The position numbers and the translations under genes were made by a program. 64,000 nt of DNA from Panorpa germanica (Eukaryota > Arthropoda > Insecta > Mecoptera > Panorpidae). Below are positions 1 through 13,354 of this stretch, one piece after another (the first letter of the stretch is position 1; each line of letters begins with the position of its first letter). The notes under the pieces are model-generated. The model was not told where the DNA came from. It was given only the letters and a program-made list of their open reading frames with translations, and did not search any database. Location: assembly GCA_963678705.1 (NCBI GenBank), contig OY783204.1:29770759-29834758 (forward strand), in the 5' to 3' direction.

Positions 1-1538
1 CAATGAAGTTAGTAAAGAAGATTGCCCCTACGTAATTTAAAGGTTATTATCTTCCCGCGTGTTCTAGAGTCCCGATTATTACATGCAAATCTCACAAATA
101 CCGCGAACCAGTGAATCGAATTGTTTATAAATATAGTATTTTGTTAAATAAAGATAACAAAGTGATTCAGACTTTGTTCCAGCTCTGTTTAATATTATTG
201 TAAAGTTTAAAGAGTGTATAAAATTAGAGGCAAACAATTAAGCTTTAATTTTGAATTTCTAAAGAATTATACAAGTTTTATCTCTGCTTATATTGATGGA
301 TTAGGCACATGATGAATTCTTAAAAGTGTTATAATTTTTGTTTAATTACTCTTCCATTCCCACCTACTGTTTTAATTGTATGTTTTAACCGTAAATTGTG
401 GCTGTTTGTAAAATATAAAATTTAAACCAAAACAGTACGTGCGAATGTAACCTAATTCTGTGTAACACATGTCAATAAAAAATTAATAATAAAACTGCTT
501 CGTTTGCAAAAGAAAAGAAAAGAAAAAAACAAACCGTATATAGGTTACTGATATAAAATTAATATAAATTGCTTTTAAAATAAGTGGAGTCATTAAAACA
601 TTGGAATTTTAACTGGAATGTGGAAAATTTAATTATTATTCAGTTGCCAGACCTGTCTTGTCTTTTATTTGCAACATTCTTTCTCTAGAGTATTATAAAA
701 AGCAGAGCCAGGGTATGTTTTTCAGTGGTTTTAAATTAAAATCCTATATAGGTCTACCACTCCCATTCCACACATACATGGATGTAATTTAATTAAATTG
801 ATATACGAGTGAAATTCTTCTCTATATGGGCCGATTATTTTCAAAGTGGGGCAAGTTCACATTTTGAAAAAAAAATAGAAAACCACCAATACAGATACAA
901 AATTCTAAACAGTTTCTATAATCTTTAAAAATTTAAAGTTTCAATATGTAAATAAATTTCTGCAGAATGCGATGGTATACTTTGAATAGTCCTACTCTAA
1001 TTCGCAAATCATAATGACTCATATTATATGTATAATTACCAAATACGGGCTGAAATTAAAGTAGATTTTCAGGAATACATTGCAAAGTATCTTTATCATT
1101 TAATATCTTATCAATTTAGCGATGCATATCACGTAATTGTCTATCGTACGTGCGTTTAATATACACTATATTTAATCAAATATTATCGCTAAGTTTTTAG
1201 AAATTTCTTGCATTGTTTTTTTGAATGTGTGCCCTATAACACATGGAACGCCGAAAATATATAAGGTGAGAATTAATTTGTATATACATTTCAAATTATT
1301 ATATTATTATTATTTTTATAACTTATTGATAAGGTAATTGAGAAACTATTGATGGTGTCGATGCCTCACATACATCTTAGCGTCTGTTCATATTTGGTAA
1401 TTAATTAATTAAATGAAGCACATTTAAACTCAGAAAATATTGCGCTGGTTCGCGAATTCCGAAAAACTGAAGTGAACAATTCAACGTCTCTTTAATACGA
1501 TACATCCTTCATCTTTACGTTTACTTTTAATCTTATTA

Positions 1539-1726
1539 TAATTCAAATTACGAAAGTTCGGCAGCGACTCATACTTAAAACAAGTTGTGGAGCACTGGCT
1601 CACTTATTTTTCTATAATGTATATAGAAACGAATAAGATAAAATTCATTATCGTATAATTGATTTATACCGCTCTTATAACCTCTTTTAATATAATTCAC
1701 CCCCAAACTATAAGTGATTTAGACTA
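1539..1726. mobile_element. TA-flanked palindromic MITE, copy 1
   Basis: Inverted terminal repeats carry the core AGTTCGGCAGCGACTCATAC at the left end, with a degraded right end around 1700-1726. The ends abut TA dinucleotides, as expected for Tc1/mariner-type insertions. The interior contains AACGAATAAGATAAAATTCA, shared with the copy at 12748 and, reversed, with the copy at 9112. There is no open reading frame, so it is non-autonomous. Confidence 0.7.
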
Positions 1727-1979
1727 TATTTAAAATTTTCTGCAACAAAAATGAAATGTGTTTGCAACCAAACTTTGCAAAGTAACTAATTACGATTAAT
1801 GAATTCCATAATGCAATAGTAGAGTGTTTACATTCATTAAATTACTCAGCAAAATCTGTTACGTATATTTTTATTACGTATTCAACAATAATACATTTTA
1901 TAATAATGTTTTCCAACGATGAATTACAATGAGTATCATTTCTATGATAATAAAGAACAATTTAAGTTGCTGTGAATGA

Positions 1980-2560
1980 TGACGTCACGTAAACTTTCTT
2001 AAGCATAGTCAACTTCCGGAATGCGCAAATACATGCGCACTGATATAATTTGGATATTATTTGTACAAGTATATCATACATTTACAATGTTTTTAATACA
2101 GGCTTCTTAAAGGTTGTATAGTATTACTTTAGTATGCAATTTGTCAGGGGTTTGCAACTTTTTTTATATATTAATTATTTATCCTATTTTTCGTAGTATC
2201 TATAATAAATACTAGATAGTCTAGGTTAAAAAACAACGTACAATGTTTATTGTCGACCCGTTACTCTAGGGAGTATAATTGGTTATAATTCTACAGTGTC
2301 AATGCTTTGACAACAGGTTCCCCACACCTGTCACATAGTATTCTCACTATGTTGTTATTCTGTCAGCCGATTCACCGTTTCACTTTACACGCGGTACGTT
2401 GGTTCGGTGTGTCAGTCCCCTGTGTTGCTTTCCTACTAGTGGTTTAGTATCGAGTTTGCAGCACCGCGGATAGCGGACGGACTCCTAGTTTCAGTTCGAA
2501 ACCTTTGTCTGTGTGGACGGTTCATTTAATAGTAGCACTTCGTAGCACCAGACAAAAACC
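1980..2560 (+). promoter_or_regulatory. Candidate NAD kinase promoter and transcription start region
   Basis: A palindromic CRE (TGACGTCA) lies at 1980-1987, followed by an ETS-like CTTCCGG at 2013-2019 and two NRF-1-like half sites, ATGCGCA (2021-2027) and CATGCGCAC (2032-2040). A block of much higher GC than its surroundings runs about 2330-2560 and contains insect initiator-like TCAGT motifs, for example near 2413 and 2490. The stretch 2560-3098 would then be 5' leader up to the ATG at 3099. No TATA box is placed with confidence. Position and motif content support a promoter; the exact start site is inferred. Confidence 0.4.
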
Positions 2561-3098
2561 AGTCCGTGAAAACGTGTAAAAAAAAACCATCAAAATAAAA
2601 TATAATGTATATATTTAAAATAGAATATATATTTTTGAATACATATAAAATAATATTTTATTTACATAAATCGGTGACGTAAAGTGTGATTGATATTGGA
2701 CTTTAGAAATATGTACGTGATTTGAAAATATCCGTAGAAAAACGAAGATAGTGAAAGTTACTTGTAAATACTGAAAACGTTTTTTTAATAATATTTTATT
2801 ATGACATATTAGATATTCAATATTTTTTTCATAAAATTTCTTATCAAATAAATAAATATTTTTTTGATAAAGTGTTTACGCTTATTTTCTATACAGTCAT
2901 AGTCTAATGTACAAATCAGTGTAAATGTTATATAGAATGGTGTTTATAATGTGAAAATCATCCTATAATGTTGTGATAGTATTTTATAATTGATAAAAAT
3001 ATACATGTAATTTATTTATTTTACACTTAATGATTTAAAAGATCATTAAATAAAAAGTAACTGTGATATAAAATCATCAGTGTTAATCACTTTTAAGA

Positions 3099-6000
3099 AT
3101 GGCCTGTCTATCAGATATAGATTTAGCAACATTGCATAGAACGCGTTTAAATGAACGTATAAACTATAAATTATCCTGTTGGCCAACAAGGACGAAAGAA
3201 CATAATTATGAAATTAATTCCAAGGAGGCTGTTATTAAGAATAAATTTGAACAGGAATGGAAGGATCAAGAATTTAAAGAAGATGATTACTTCCGGAGAC
3301 GAAGAAGGTCAGGAACTTGGCCGTAAGTCTGGTTTCTTATTTCAAAACAAATTTTATTTATTATTTATTGCAAAATATAAACAAAAAAATATGTATGCTT
3401 CATCGTCATCATATTTCAATGTCAAAAGTGCAAAAGATACAAACAAACTAGTAGATGTGAATATTTCTTAATTATCAGAATGTTTCAACACATATTTTAC
3501 GTTTAAAATACAATTTAATTTGTAAAACATGTAATAAGAAACCAGTATTTGTTGTCACTTCTACGTTTGTGCAACAGACAAGGTACGGTCCTTATAGAAA
3601 TTGAATTAATGTCAGAATTCTAATAATTTATTATAATATATATTTTCTTATAATTTATGGAAACGGAGTTAATGTTGTTAATAAGTTTAATGAATAATTA
3701 CGTAATTAAACCACGGTAAACAACAGCCGGATGTGTGATTCATACGTGTGACAACGGCATAACGATTCGGGGTTAAGGTTGAAAACCCAAAGGTAAAAAA
3801 AGTCCCGTCATTCTTTGGAAATTACAGATCCTTTACGTAATTGTTACAAAATAGATCTATAGATAATATACCAAATTACACGTAATTCACTTAAACGTTT
3901 TTCACTGATATTTAAAAGTTTAATAATGCAGTCGTATTATATTCAATAATTATAACATTTAAGATTAGAAAAAAGTAAATTATAAAGATAAAACATATTA
4001 TCAGTATTTTATCTTCCTTAATTGCAATAATTCACCCAACGAACAAGACTACCCCACTTCTCCCAACACTGCAAAAATTTTAAATTAATATTTAATATTC
4101 CTAGAACTAAAGTTTAAATTTAATTCCACAATCAGTGAGTATTTGTAAGTTTTTCTCGAGGAAGTTTACGAGACGGCATATCCTCATGTGGTAGATATGT
4201 TAAGTCAATAGTTGTATCATTAATTCCGATAATTAATATTTATTTTAATCGATTCCTCACCCAACAAGGAAATATTTCAATTGATATAATTGATTTATAA
4301 TTGCGGAGGTAGTCGCTACAAAATGCCTGTCATTGTTAGTGTCTTCAATATTTCCATGTTAACTTTACGCATTCAGTTAGTTTAACAGACGATCAAACCG
4401 CTGGCAAGACATGCCTCGACTGGCTGTGGTTCACTGATATTGTTTCGTTTATTTTGAGTGAATAAATTAGCATCCGTTTGCCGTTCATAATTCAGTCAAA
4501 TTGAGTTCTTTGACTTTTGCTAGACAAAAATAATTTGGTAAGTTTTTTGTTCTTTACTTATCTTATAGTGTTTTTTAAATAGTTGCAAGTATATTGCGAA
4601 CGTAACGTTGCATTTTCTTAAAAAATCATATCACACAATATGTTTAATTCCTATCTGGCTAAATTGGCTATGAGGACCTCCCTTTAATCGTTAACGCATC
4701 TCAAATTTTTAAAAATCACTAATACGTTGAAGTCAAGTTCGTCCTCTACTTTTTCATTTCATGAATTACCATCTCTGTTATACGAAATAGTTCAAAAGGA
4801 TTAAAAAGTGTCACTTAAAATTCTAATATGTAATTTTTACTTTAATCTAAAATAGTTTCATTTTCAACATGTTTTATAATCTCCTCAACGAATCGTTATA
4901 TATCAAGTAATATTTTTTATGTAATACGTAATCTTTTTTATGTTAAACCTGTTATTGTGCTAGCGGAATATTTTCTTTATTAAACACGATATAAAATACT
5001 TTATGTTTTTGTTCAATTAAAATATGGAATAATAGTCATCAGAAAAAAAAAACACATGTTTTTAATTGCACAGTGTGGAATTAAATACAGGTGTTCGTTC
5101 TAAGCATGTCAATCGGTACAGTCAGTGGACCATCATTCAGGTATTTCATATCTTTGTTCGATTTCATGACTTGACCTGACCTTGTTCGATTCAGCGGTTA
5201 ACCAATATCTGCTAGAAACGTGTCATACTGACACGACCTTCTTGACAATCGGATCAAATTTTAACGAAACTTGGAATACCATACACTCGAACGAACTTCC
5301 TTTAATAATTAATGGTTCTTAATGGCATTGAAACTTTGGTGGCATGGCAACTTTGTTTTTGTTGTCGTTTTATTTTTTTATGGTTAATATTGATGGATAA
5401 ACCTGATAGTTGGACATCACGATATGATAAATTACGTCGATTGGTTTCACCCAGTGGTCGGCGAATTATTACCGCCGTAAAATTTATTTGTTTGCAACGA
5501 TATTATCTATTAAAGAAAACTTTCTTGTTATATTTATAGCTATATTGCATTATTATTACAGGTAGGTCCATTTTCAAAGTTATCTATTAAATCGAAACGT
5601 TGCATCGACTAGGTTTGTGAGATAACTGCTCTCCTTTTTGATTACAAATATATATTATAAATAATATATCGAGAATATATCGAGTCTCTATCAAAATTTC
5701 TTTACCTTCTTTTTGGAAACTTGTTTGCTTATGAAATGTTTCGTATAACTAAAAAATTAAACTATAATTTGTAAAACAAACATTTTATAAGTAAGGTTGT
5801 TTATACGTCCAAATTTAATTAACAAATATGATTCAAATATGAACTCCGCAAAATTATTTCACCAGGTCACCAGATGACAGATGTGAATGTGGTAATCCTG
5901 GAACGTTGAACCATGATATATTTGAATGTATAAATTATAGCTTGCAAAGAGATAAATTTAACAAGATAGATGTTAGAAAATCTTCTCAGTGAATACTAAA

Positions 6001-9000
6001 TAACTTTAAAGTGACTCTGAAGACAATCATTTTCTTTTAATATTTAAAAGGGTTCTTATATTTATTTATACGCATATTTGTGAAAACATTCCCGCATATA
6101 TTTAATACATAGATCGCAGAGGTGTGTCCAGTGCCAGTATTCGGCAATCGCCTCATGACCTGTGTGTCTGTTGATTACCTTTCAGTCTCTATTCAATTTG
6201 ACGGTGTGTGGTATCATCATTTCACTTTCTATTCAGAAATATTAATAAAATCTTCAATGTCACAAACGTATATTCAGTTATAAATTGATTTTCTTCGCGT
6301 TACGGTGTCCGTGGTATCCGTGCTGAGTAATGTGTTTTAGCATCAAATTAAGTGTGAAGTGATACAAACAAAACTGTCTAACTTTGTTTCTGTTGTAATA
6401 TCTTGTTCAACTTTACAAATAGTGTATTGTTGTCAATTATATACGTAGTTCTGATACATCAATGTCAGTCTTGAAGATAATGATGAAAGACGTCAATAGA
6501 AACTATTAGTAAAGTGTCATGCTTTCGAAATATCAGTGTTTGTTCAATTGAGAATTTTCTTACTATTAAATGTTATACAATTTTGGTAAAATATTTCAGA
6601 ATTTCAGATAAGGGCAGTTTTTAATCTTTTTTTTTTATAACATTCCTCTTTCATATTTAGAGGGATAATTATCGTATTTAAGAATAGAAAATAATTAAAT
6701 AAAAAAATAGTATTTTATTATTCTCTATCTGTATTAATCTTTGCAATTACAAGAAATCCTGAGCGTTATTTTAGGGAATAATATCTTTCAATACGCATCT
6801 AATACATATATACTCTTGTCCCAGATAAAACACGGTTGTTCTGAGATTTGAACAACTAATTATATAATTTACTTGTTGCAAGAGAAATGCCAGTAACATA
6901 ATATGATTATGTATTTGGCCTTCCTTTCTATAAAAAGTGTAAAATAAATAAATTTTTACGTAATTCTTGATTTTTACCAGTCACTATTTGACGATGATGA
7001 CTAGTTTGATAACTTGTAAAGGTAAAAATAATTATCTACTATGCCTACCACACATACAAATAGAAATTCAAGTACATGTATATATTTACCTATTGCAACA
7101 ACTTATATCCATGTAATTATATGTACAAGTATTATCACTACTATGTATTTATTTTCGTACACATACCAACAAAACTATTTATATACAAACATAAGTAACA
7201 TAATGTAATAATTAATAAAAATGAAGTATGTATAAATGTTATTCTTTGTGTTAATCAATTATGAGTATATCTCTTATATTAATGTGCCTACATTCCAAAT
7301 ATATAAATATATCTAAGGCTAGACCCACACTAGCGATTGAGACAATACTATTTGAAAATGTTGAAGAAATAGTTTTGTCGCGTATGTTTGCATCTACATA
7401 TTTTTCTATGGCACTTATTAAAAGACAGTCCAGCAATCAGTGTGCGCCCAGCTTAAGCCTGGTGTCACACCGCCGACTATTGTCAGTACGGTGTATTGAA
7501 TTTATTTCACATTAGCACACTGTGTTAGAAGAAATAAAGCAGTTCTCTGTTTATGATCGATGCGTGTACGATATCATGGACAGAGGATAGCATAGAATAG
7601 AAAACGAACAATATATATAAGATATGTAGTTTTATCCCTTTAACGCAGTGGTGTATTAATAAAGATTAAACCAGAAGCTTGCTGCTGACAATAGTCGTCG
7701 GCGTAGACTAAGGGAATACCCCTCAGTGGTATATTTTCCTTTTCACTCACGCTTATTGCAACAAAATGAGTATGAGTGAAATCATAACGGTTTTGAATTT
7801 TCCTATTGTGAAGATAAGTATATATAAATAAGTGAATGTGAATTATTAACAATTACAAGAAATAGTTAATTAGTAGTGTTAATTACACGACCATGGTCGG
7901 CAACGCAGTAGATGGAATCGACGATATTGCAACGGGGCTGGAGCAAAGTTTTCCACAACCGGAAAATTCTAGAATACTAAGGTTTATAGTTTTATAATAT
8001 TTTTTTAAAATTTAATTTAATTTTACCATCAACGACTTATCGAAGACACAATTGTCTCACTGTTTCTATTTAAATTTCGCTCAAAAATTTGATTGTAGTA
8101 TTTTTTAAATATTTCAATATAAAGGAACACAAAAATGAAATATTCAAGCCTGACATTTAAATAAGTTCAGTCGTGCAAAATATATAAAAGATATACCAGT
8201 ATAAAGTAAAATCAATTTTCTACAGGAAACTGTTCCACGTAATTTTCTACATCTTTTAATAAATATATTGAATGTCTCTCGCATGGTTTCACAGCTCTTG
8301 TAAAAGCTCTTCCACCACTTTAAACAAGACGCTTTAAGCTCTTTGAAGAGGGAGTGCCTTTTGAACAATCTAATATAAGTACCTTAGTGGTACAATCATA
8401 TAAAATATTTCTGTCACAAAAAATTAATAATTTTTCTTAGTTATTTCATTGTTTATGAATTTTTTAAATAAATATAGAAATAGTATTTGTGATAAGACAA
8501 TTTGAAATAGATAGAAGTGCATTCTCTGGCGGATATAGGAAGTGCGGTTACTCACTATATGATATTTGGATGTAGGGAACTTGGGATTACCACAAAAAAA
8601 TGGTGTTATGATTACTTTCAAATAGAAATTACTAGAGCACTGTGATAGAGAGCAAGGTCTTTCTAAAATGATGTTAAATACAGGAAATCACGTATTCAAT
8701 ATAGCGCATTATTGTACGGATTTGAAAAAACGGAAACGTGTATTTGAAATACCAATTTGATAGTACACATATGTTCTAAAAACTTATGTTTTCAGGAAAC
8801 TGTAACTTGTAATGCCAGACATTGGTTTTTTGGACATTTTTTTTGCGGTAGATAATGGGTTAATTAAAATATCTTTCTATTTTAAAAGCAATGGTGGTTT
8901 TTTCTATTAAAAAATATATTTTAATTCATATTAACTAGTTTTGAAGTGTTTTGTTTAATAAAAGATGCATTCCACAAGTTTATAACCTACAATCTGTACG

Positions 9001-12000
9001 AGTATAAGTAAAATGAATTTTTGGGTTATGAAGATAAAGAAATAAAAATAATTGTGTTAAATATAATTATTTATATTAAATAATATATATATAAATATAA
9101 ATATATTAGTATAGTCAAAATCACGATAGTTCGGCGGCGACTTATACTTAAAAGAGGTTATAAGAGCGGTATAAATCTATAATACGATAATGAATTTCAT
9201 CTTATTCGTTTCTATATACATTATAGAAAAATAAGTGAGTCACTGCTTTTTAGTTATATCGGCAGATTATACCCCACAACTTGTTTTAATTATAAGTCGC
9301 CGTCGAACTTTCGTAATTTGAACTATGCAAACATATAATTTGAGGTTAAAAGACTAGATGGGAATGATACTTTAGAGTTCAAGTTCATAAATAGGTTGTT
9401 TATGACTAAAAAACTTCTTAATTACTATGAATCAGCGTTTATGTAATTTTTTTAATTATTTGTATAAATATAGTTGTTTGTGTAAATAATAAGTTAAAAC
9501 CGTCGGAACACCGGATGTTCGCATAGGTGTTGGTCATTAAAAATTAAGATATGGTATTTTGTAAATATTTTTATAAAAGTTTCATTTTCATTTCTTTTTT
9601 TGCAGGCGTACGAGGTCCTTAAATGCTCCTTCGCCGATTCAACAGTTTGGACCATGCGGTCGAATAATGAAGAACTCTGCAATGGTGATGTAAGTATTTG
9701 ATTTTTGTAAATTAAATTTCGGTAATATCTATAATGTTTAATTCAGGACCAAAATAAAAGTTCTATAGCTATAATATTATCTTCAATTTCTTTATCTTTC
9801 AAATACTGCTTGTGGTGGATTGTAATGGTTTAACATACAAAAGACACGATTTCTACCATCGTGATACACCTTATTCGATTATTTTACAACTTAGATACTT
9901 CTATAAGCAATAATTATTTTTTTAATAGTCCGTGTATTATTGCCACCGTTTTATGATAATTAGTATGCTTTTAAAAAATGTTAATTTTGTTTTTATCTAA
10001 TGTGAAGACCTCGTACCACTTACAGACATAATGTTCTGCAATATTTTGCAATTGTAACCTAGTTTTCTTAGTTTGCTAAATAAAATATTGCGTAGTTTAT
10101 ATAGAATATTTCATAAAACGCATTTCAGAGGAGTATAGAATTAATGCATATGTTTTTTTTGCAATTCAGGCAAATTCAAGACCCGGCCAGTCAGAGGCTA
10201 ACTTGGTATAAACCTCCGCTAACTGTCTTAGTTGTGAAGAAAGTTCGAGATTCCACCGTTCTGCCGCCCTTTGTTCAACTGGTGACTTGGCTCATTGCGG
10301 TATAGTACCATTCTCAAATACTGTTGACTGAGACGTAATATGCATCGTATCCAATGATGAAATTTGTTTTCCTTTTTAGGAGAAACGTATGGTGGTCTAT
10401 GTGGAGGCCGCCGTCTTGGAAGATCCTCTTCTGTTAGCAGATAAACGATTCTGTTTGGTCAAGCCAAAACTTATGACATTCAGGTAAATGAACCTATATC
10501 TCTAACAATGTTTTGAAAATGATTGTGTAGAAATATTTAATTCATAAAGTAATATTGCAGGGATGGAACAGATGACCTGACTGATAAAATAGACTTCATC
10601 GTTTGTCTTGGTGGAGATGGCACTCTTCTTTACGCCAGTCTTCTGTTTCAACAAAGTGTTCCGCCAATTATGGCGTTCCATTTAGGTTCTTTGGGTTTTT
10701 TGACACCATTTCAATTTAATAATTTTCAAGAACAAGTTACAAATGTTTTGGAAGGTACGTTTCACTATATATTCATATACTACTACAAGCAAATATAACT
10801 AATGTATGCATATTCCAGGACACGCTGCTCTTACATTAAGAAGTCGTCTACGCTGCATCATCATGCGCAAGAACCAAGATTCAGGAGCACCCAAAAAGGG
10901 CCCGTTAACGAATTTGCTTGTCCTGAATGAAGTTGTAATTGATCGAGGTCCTTCACCATTTTTATCGAATATTGATCTCTTCCTTGACGGAAAATATGTC
11001 ACTTCTGTTCAAGGCGATGGTATGTCAATTCACATATTGTATTTGAACAAGAATAATTGTTCAAACCCCGGTCGGTCAAGTGCTTTACAATAGAATTATG
11101 CGGAATTTCCCAGTTGCTTATCTCTCACTATCGATTTGATACTATGTATTAGACCATACTGTATTTATAATCATTTTCTTTTTTAATATGATATTCAATT
11201 ATTACAAAATCCAAAATTTGAGTTTTCTCCAAAGTTTCCTACAGGGCCCCCCTACTTTTCTCGGCGCCCCTTTTATAAAATTTTGAATTACTAAATTATG
11301 AAATATGTTCGCATTTAATAGCGTAATACACATGCAAAGTTTGAAAAAGTTATACAGCAAAAAAGGGCCCGGGGACGTCAAAAGTCTTACAATTTTTTTC
11401 TCTACGAAATAGGAAATTTCCAAAAACTTCCCTGGAGCCATTTTCTAGCTACCATACAAAATACGAACCAAACATATAAACATATAAGAATATAAATATA
11501 CACTTGGAACATTATAATATAGGATTGTAATATGAATAGTAATAAATAATGTTTTACAGGACTTATTGTGTCGACACCAACTGGTAGTACAGCTTATGCA
11601 GTCGCCGCTGGAGCATCTATGGTTCACCCTTCTGTTCCAGCTATTTTGGTGACGCCAATTTGCCCCCATTCATTGTCTTTTAGGCCAATCGTAGTTCCTG
11701 CTGGAGTAGAACTTAAGGTGATTTAGCCTCCTTGTAAATTTTCTTGTTTACAACAACTTTCTAAATATCTTATTCGTTGTTCTTGCAGATCTCAGTTTCC
11801 CCCGATAGCAGAAACACTTCTTGGGTTTCTTTCGATGGTAGAAATAGGCAAGAATTATTCCACGGTGACAGGTATTAGATAAAATCAAAATTTGATATCT
11901 AGCGTATAAATGTTTGGGCAAATTTAATATCTTTTGTGTGATTCTTACAGCCTTCGAGTGACTACGTCGATATACCCGGTGCCCAGCATATGTTCCCAAG

Positions 12001-12167
12001 ACCAGATCTCCGACTGGTTTGATTCTTTGGCGGAGTGCTTGCATTGGAACGTTCGGAAGCGTCAGAAATGTTTGGACGAACTCTCAGATCTCACAGGGGA
12101 TGACAATTTGGAAGATGCTTTGGAAGACTCGACGGGTTCAGAACAGCGGAACATGGACGGGGCGTAG
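3099..12167 (+). CDS. NADK: NAD kinase, nine coding exons (464 aa)
   Basis: ATP-NAD kinase, which phosphorylates NAD+ to NADP+, probably in the cytosol. Coding exons: 3099-3322, 9606-9689, 10170-10299, 10380-10483, 10561-10754, 10819-11019, 11560-11717, 11789-11871 and 11951-12167. All have GT/AG borders and matching phases, giving 465 codons with the TAG stop. The family signature GGDGT lies at residues 198-202 in the context [13 protein letters not shown]. The NE motif is at 282-283 ([10 protein letters not shown]). The substrate-binding stretch TPTGSTAYA starts near 318, and [16 protein letters not shown] follows. The C-terminal tail is acidic. The N-terminal 74 residues come from the isolated exon at 3099 and end in a basic [10 protein letters not shown] stretch, a likely regulatory or alternative N-terminus as is usual in animal NADK. 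The ATG at 3099 is the first in that open frame and its donor is a strong GTAAGT. Identity of the kinase core is near certain; that the 3099 exon is used rests on phase and splice signals. Confidence 0.95.
3323..7892 (+). other. NAD kinase intron sequence before the alternative exon
   Basis: AT-rich, with no exon I can support apart from the alternative first exon that follows it. Slightly GC-richer patches occur at about 4380-4520 and 6110-6330. They could be untranslated leader exons or enhancers, but no splice-consistent coding sequence is visible. Confidence 0.5.
7313..7705. repeat. Possible transposon remnant with an inverted repeat
   Basis: CGCCGACTATTGTCAG at 7471-7486 is repeated in inverted form as CTGACAATAGTCGTCGGCG at 7685-7703, with a 3-bp insertion. 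The sequence around 7318-7340 (AGACCCACACTAGCGATTGA) resembles transposon-end sequence in style. No target duplication is resolved. The pair could equally be a foldback in the leader of the alternative NAD kinase exon at 7893. Confidence 0.35.
7893..7981 (+). CDS. NADK: Alternative first coding exon of NAD kinase
   Basis: This is an open frame starting ATG GTC GGC and encoding [20 protein letters not shown] followed by PQPENSRIL. It ends in AG before a GTTTAT donor, leaving two bases of an Arg codon. The next exon at 9606 needs exactly two incoming bases and begins with G, so splicing gives ...[18 protein letters not shown] in frame. The result is a 419-residue isoform with an acidic N-terminus instead of the basic one encoded at 3099. 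The donor is weaker than consensus. About 250 bp upstream (7640-7892) is non-repetitive sequence that could hold its own promoter and leader. Alternative first exons are common in insect NADK genes; use here is inferred. Confidence 0.65.
9112..9325. mobile_element. TA-flanked palindromic MITE, copy 2
   Basis: The left end reads AATCACGATAGTTCGGCGGC and the right end GCCGTCGAACTTTCGTAATT: terminal inverted repeats of about 36-40 bp bounded by TA. It is the longest of the three copies and is inverted relative to the other two. It lies inside the NAD kinase intron, 280 bp before the 9606 exon. Confidence 0.8.
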
Positions 12168-12660
12168 CTCCTTCGTTATCAATATTGTTGAACTATTCGA
12201 ATACTGAATTTATAGACTATCTTAGAGAGGTTCTTATTGAAGTAAAAAATTGACTTAAATACGACCAATTTTATTCAGAAATCGATGTAATATTCACAGT
12301 TTGTTAGTGAGTTGTTTTACGGTATTTGGAGCAATATTTGTGTTACGTTGACATTGAATTTCTATGGTGAGACGATACTCGATGAGACGATGTTAATAAC
12401 AAAACCAATAGAACAGACAGCACACATTTCTCTAGTATTTTTAATTTTATGATTTATAACTTATTTTTAGTAGATTATTATTTTTTTATTGTTAAATATT
12501 GACAATAAGATTTAAACAAACAAATAAATTAAATTTGAATAATTGTAATTATTACTTGTTGGGAATATTTTGTATAATAAGTTTTATAAATATATATTTT
12601 ATGAGAATAGGAAGAAATATTAAATATTTTATACAAAAACTTGTTGTTTTTTTAATTTAA
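12168..12660 (+). other. NAD kinase 3' untranslated region
   Basis: Non-coding AT-rich sequence following the TAG stop. A canonical AATAAA lies at 12523-12528, followed by T- and GT-rich sequence, so the transcript probably ends around 12540-12650. Confidence 0.6.
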
Positions 12661-12747
12661 ATTATTATAAATCATTAAGGAGGAATCCCAGTTTCGAATT
12701 ATCTTTAAGAAAAGAATTTAGGCTCATTCCAATTTCGATGTTTTATA

Positions 12748-12903
12748 TAGTTCAAATTACGAGAGTTCGGCGGTGACTCATACTTAAAACAAGTTGTGGG
12801 GTATATATATAGAAACAAATAAGATAAAATTCATTATCGTATTATAGACTCTTATAACCTCTTTTAAGTATAAGTCGCCGCCGAACTATCGTGATTTGGA
12901 CTA
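12748..12903. mobile_element. TA-flanked palindromic MITE, copy 3
   Basis: The terminal inverted repeats are best preserved here: GAGAGTTCGGCGGTGACTCA on the left and GTCGCCGCCGAACTATCGTG on the right, with TA at each border. It is about 30-60 bp shorter than the other copies in the middle and lies just downstream of NAD kinase. Confidence 0.8.
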
Positions 12904-13354
12904 AAGAAACCTTCCACAACTTTTAGAAGTAACTCATTTGCTGGATCTCTGACAGTGCCGTAATACTGCAATGGAGACTGTTAGGATCAGCGCGGAAAGA
13001 AATCAATGCATTGGAATTAATGAATGAAACGTGGAAAGAAAGGGAAGAATCTTGTTAAAATATATTTACAGTTGGCACCATGAGCATTTACGCAACGGTT
13101 GCTTCTTGAACCAACTCATACTGAAACGCGACTGGTGGCTCATAAAACGAATTTATAAGACTTCGCCCTTTGCTCCCATGAGTTGATTTGCTTTGTACAG
13201 TTTCGGTTTTGATGTTTTTGTTGTTCTCTTTTTTTGCATGAAGCGTTTTATCGTTTTACACAGTTTTACAAATGAAATAATACTACGTAGGCGTATTTAA
13301 CAATTTCATAACAAAATTTGATTTGAATAGAACTATAAGTGAAACATATATATA

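Noticed and set aside
5312..5539. 75-codon + strand open frame in the NAD kinase intron
   Set aside because: Low-complexity hydrophobic start, no recognisable domain, and no donor that fits the phase needed by the 9606 exon; the frame closes before the AG/GT pair near 5570.
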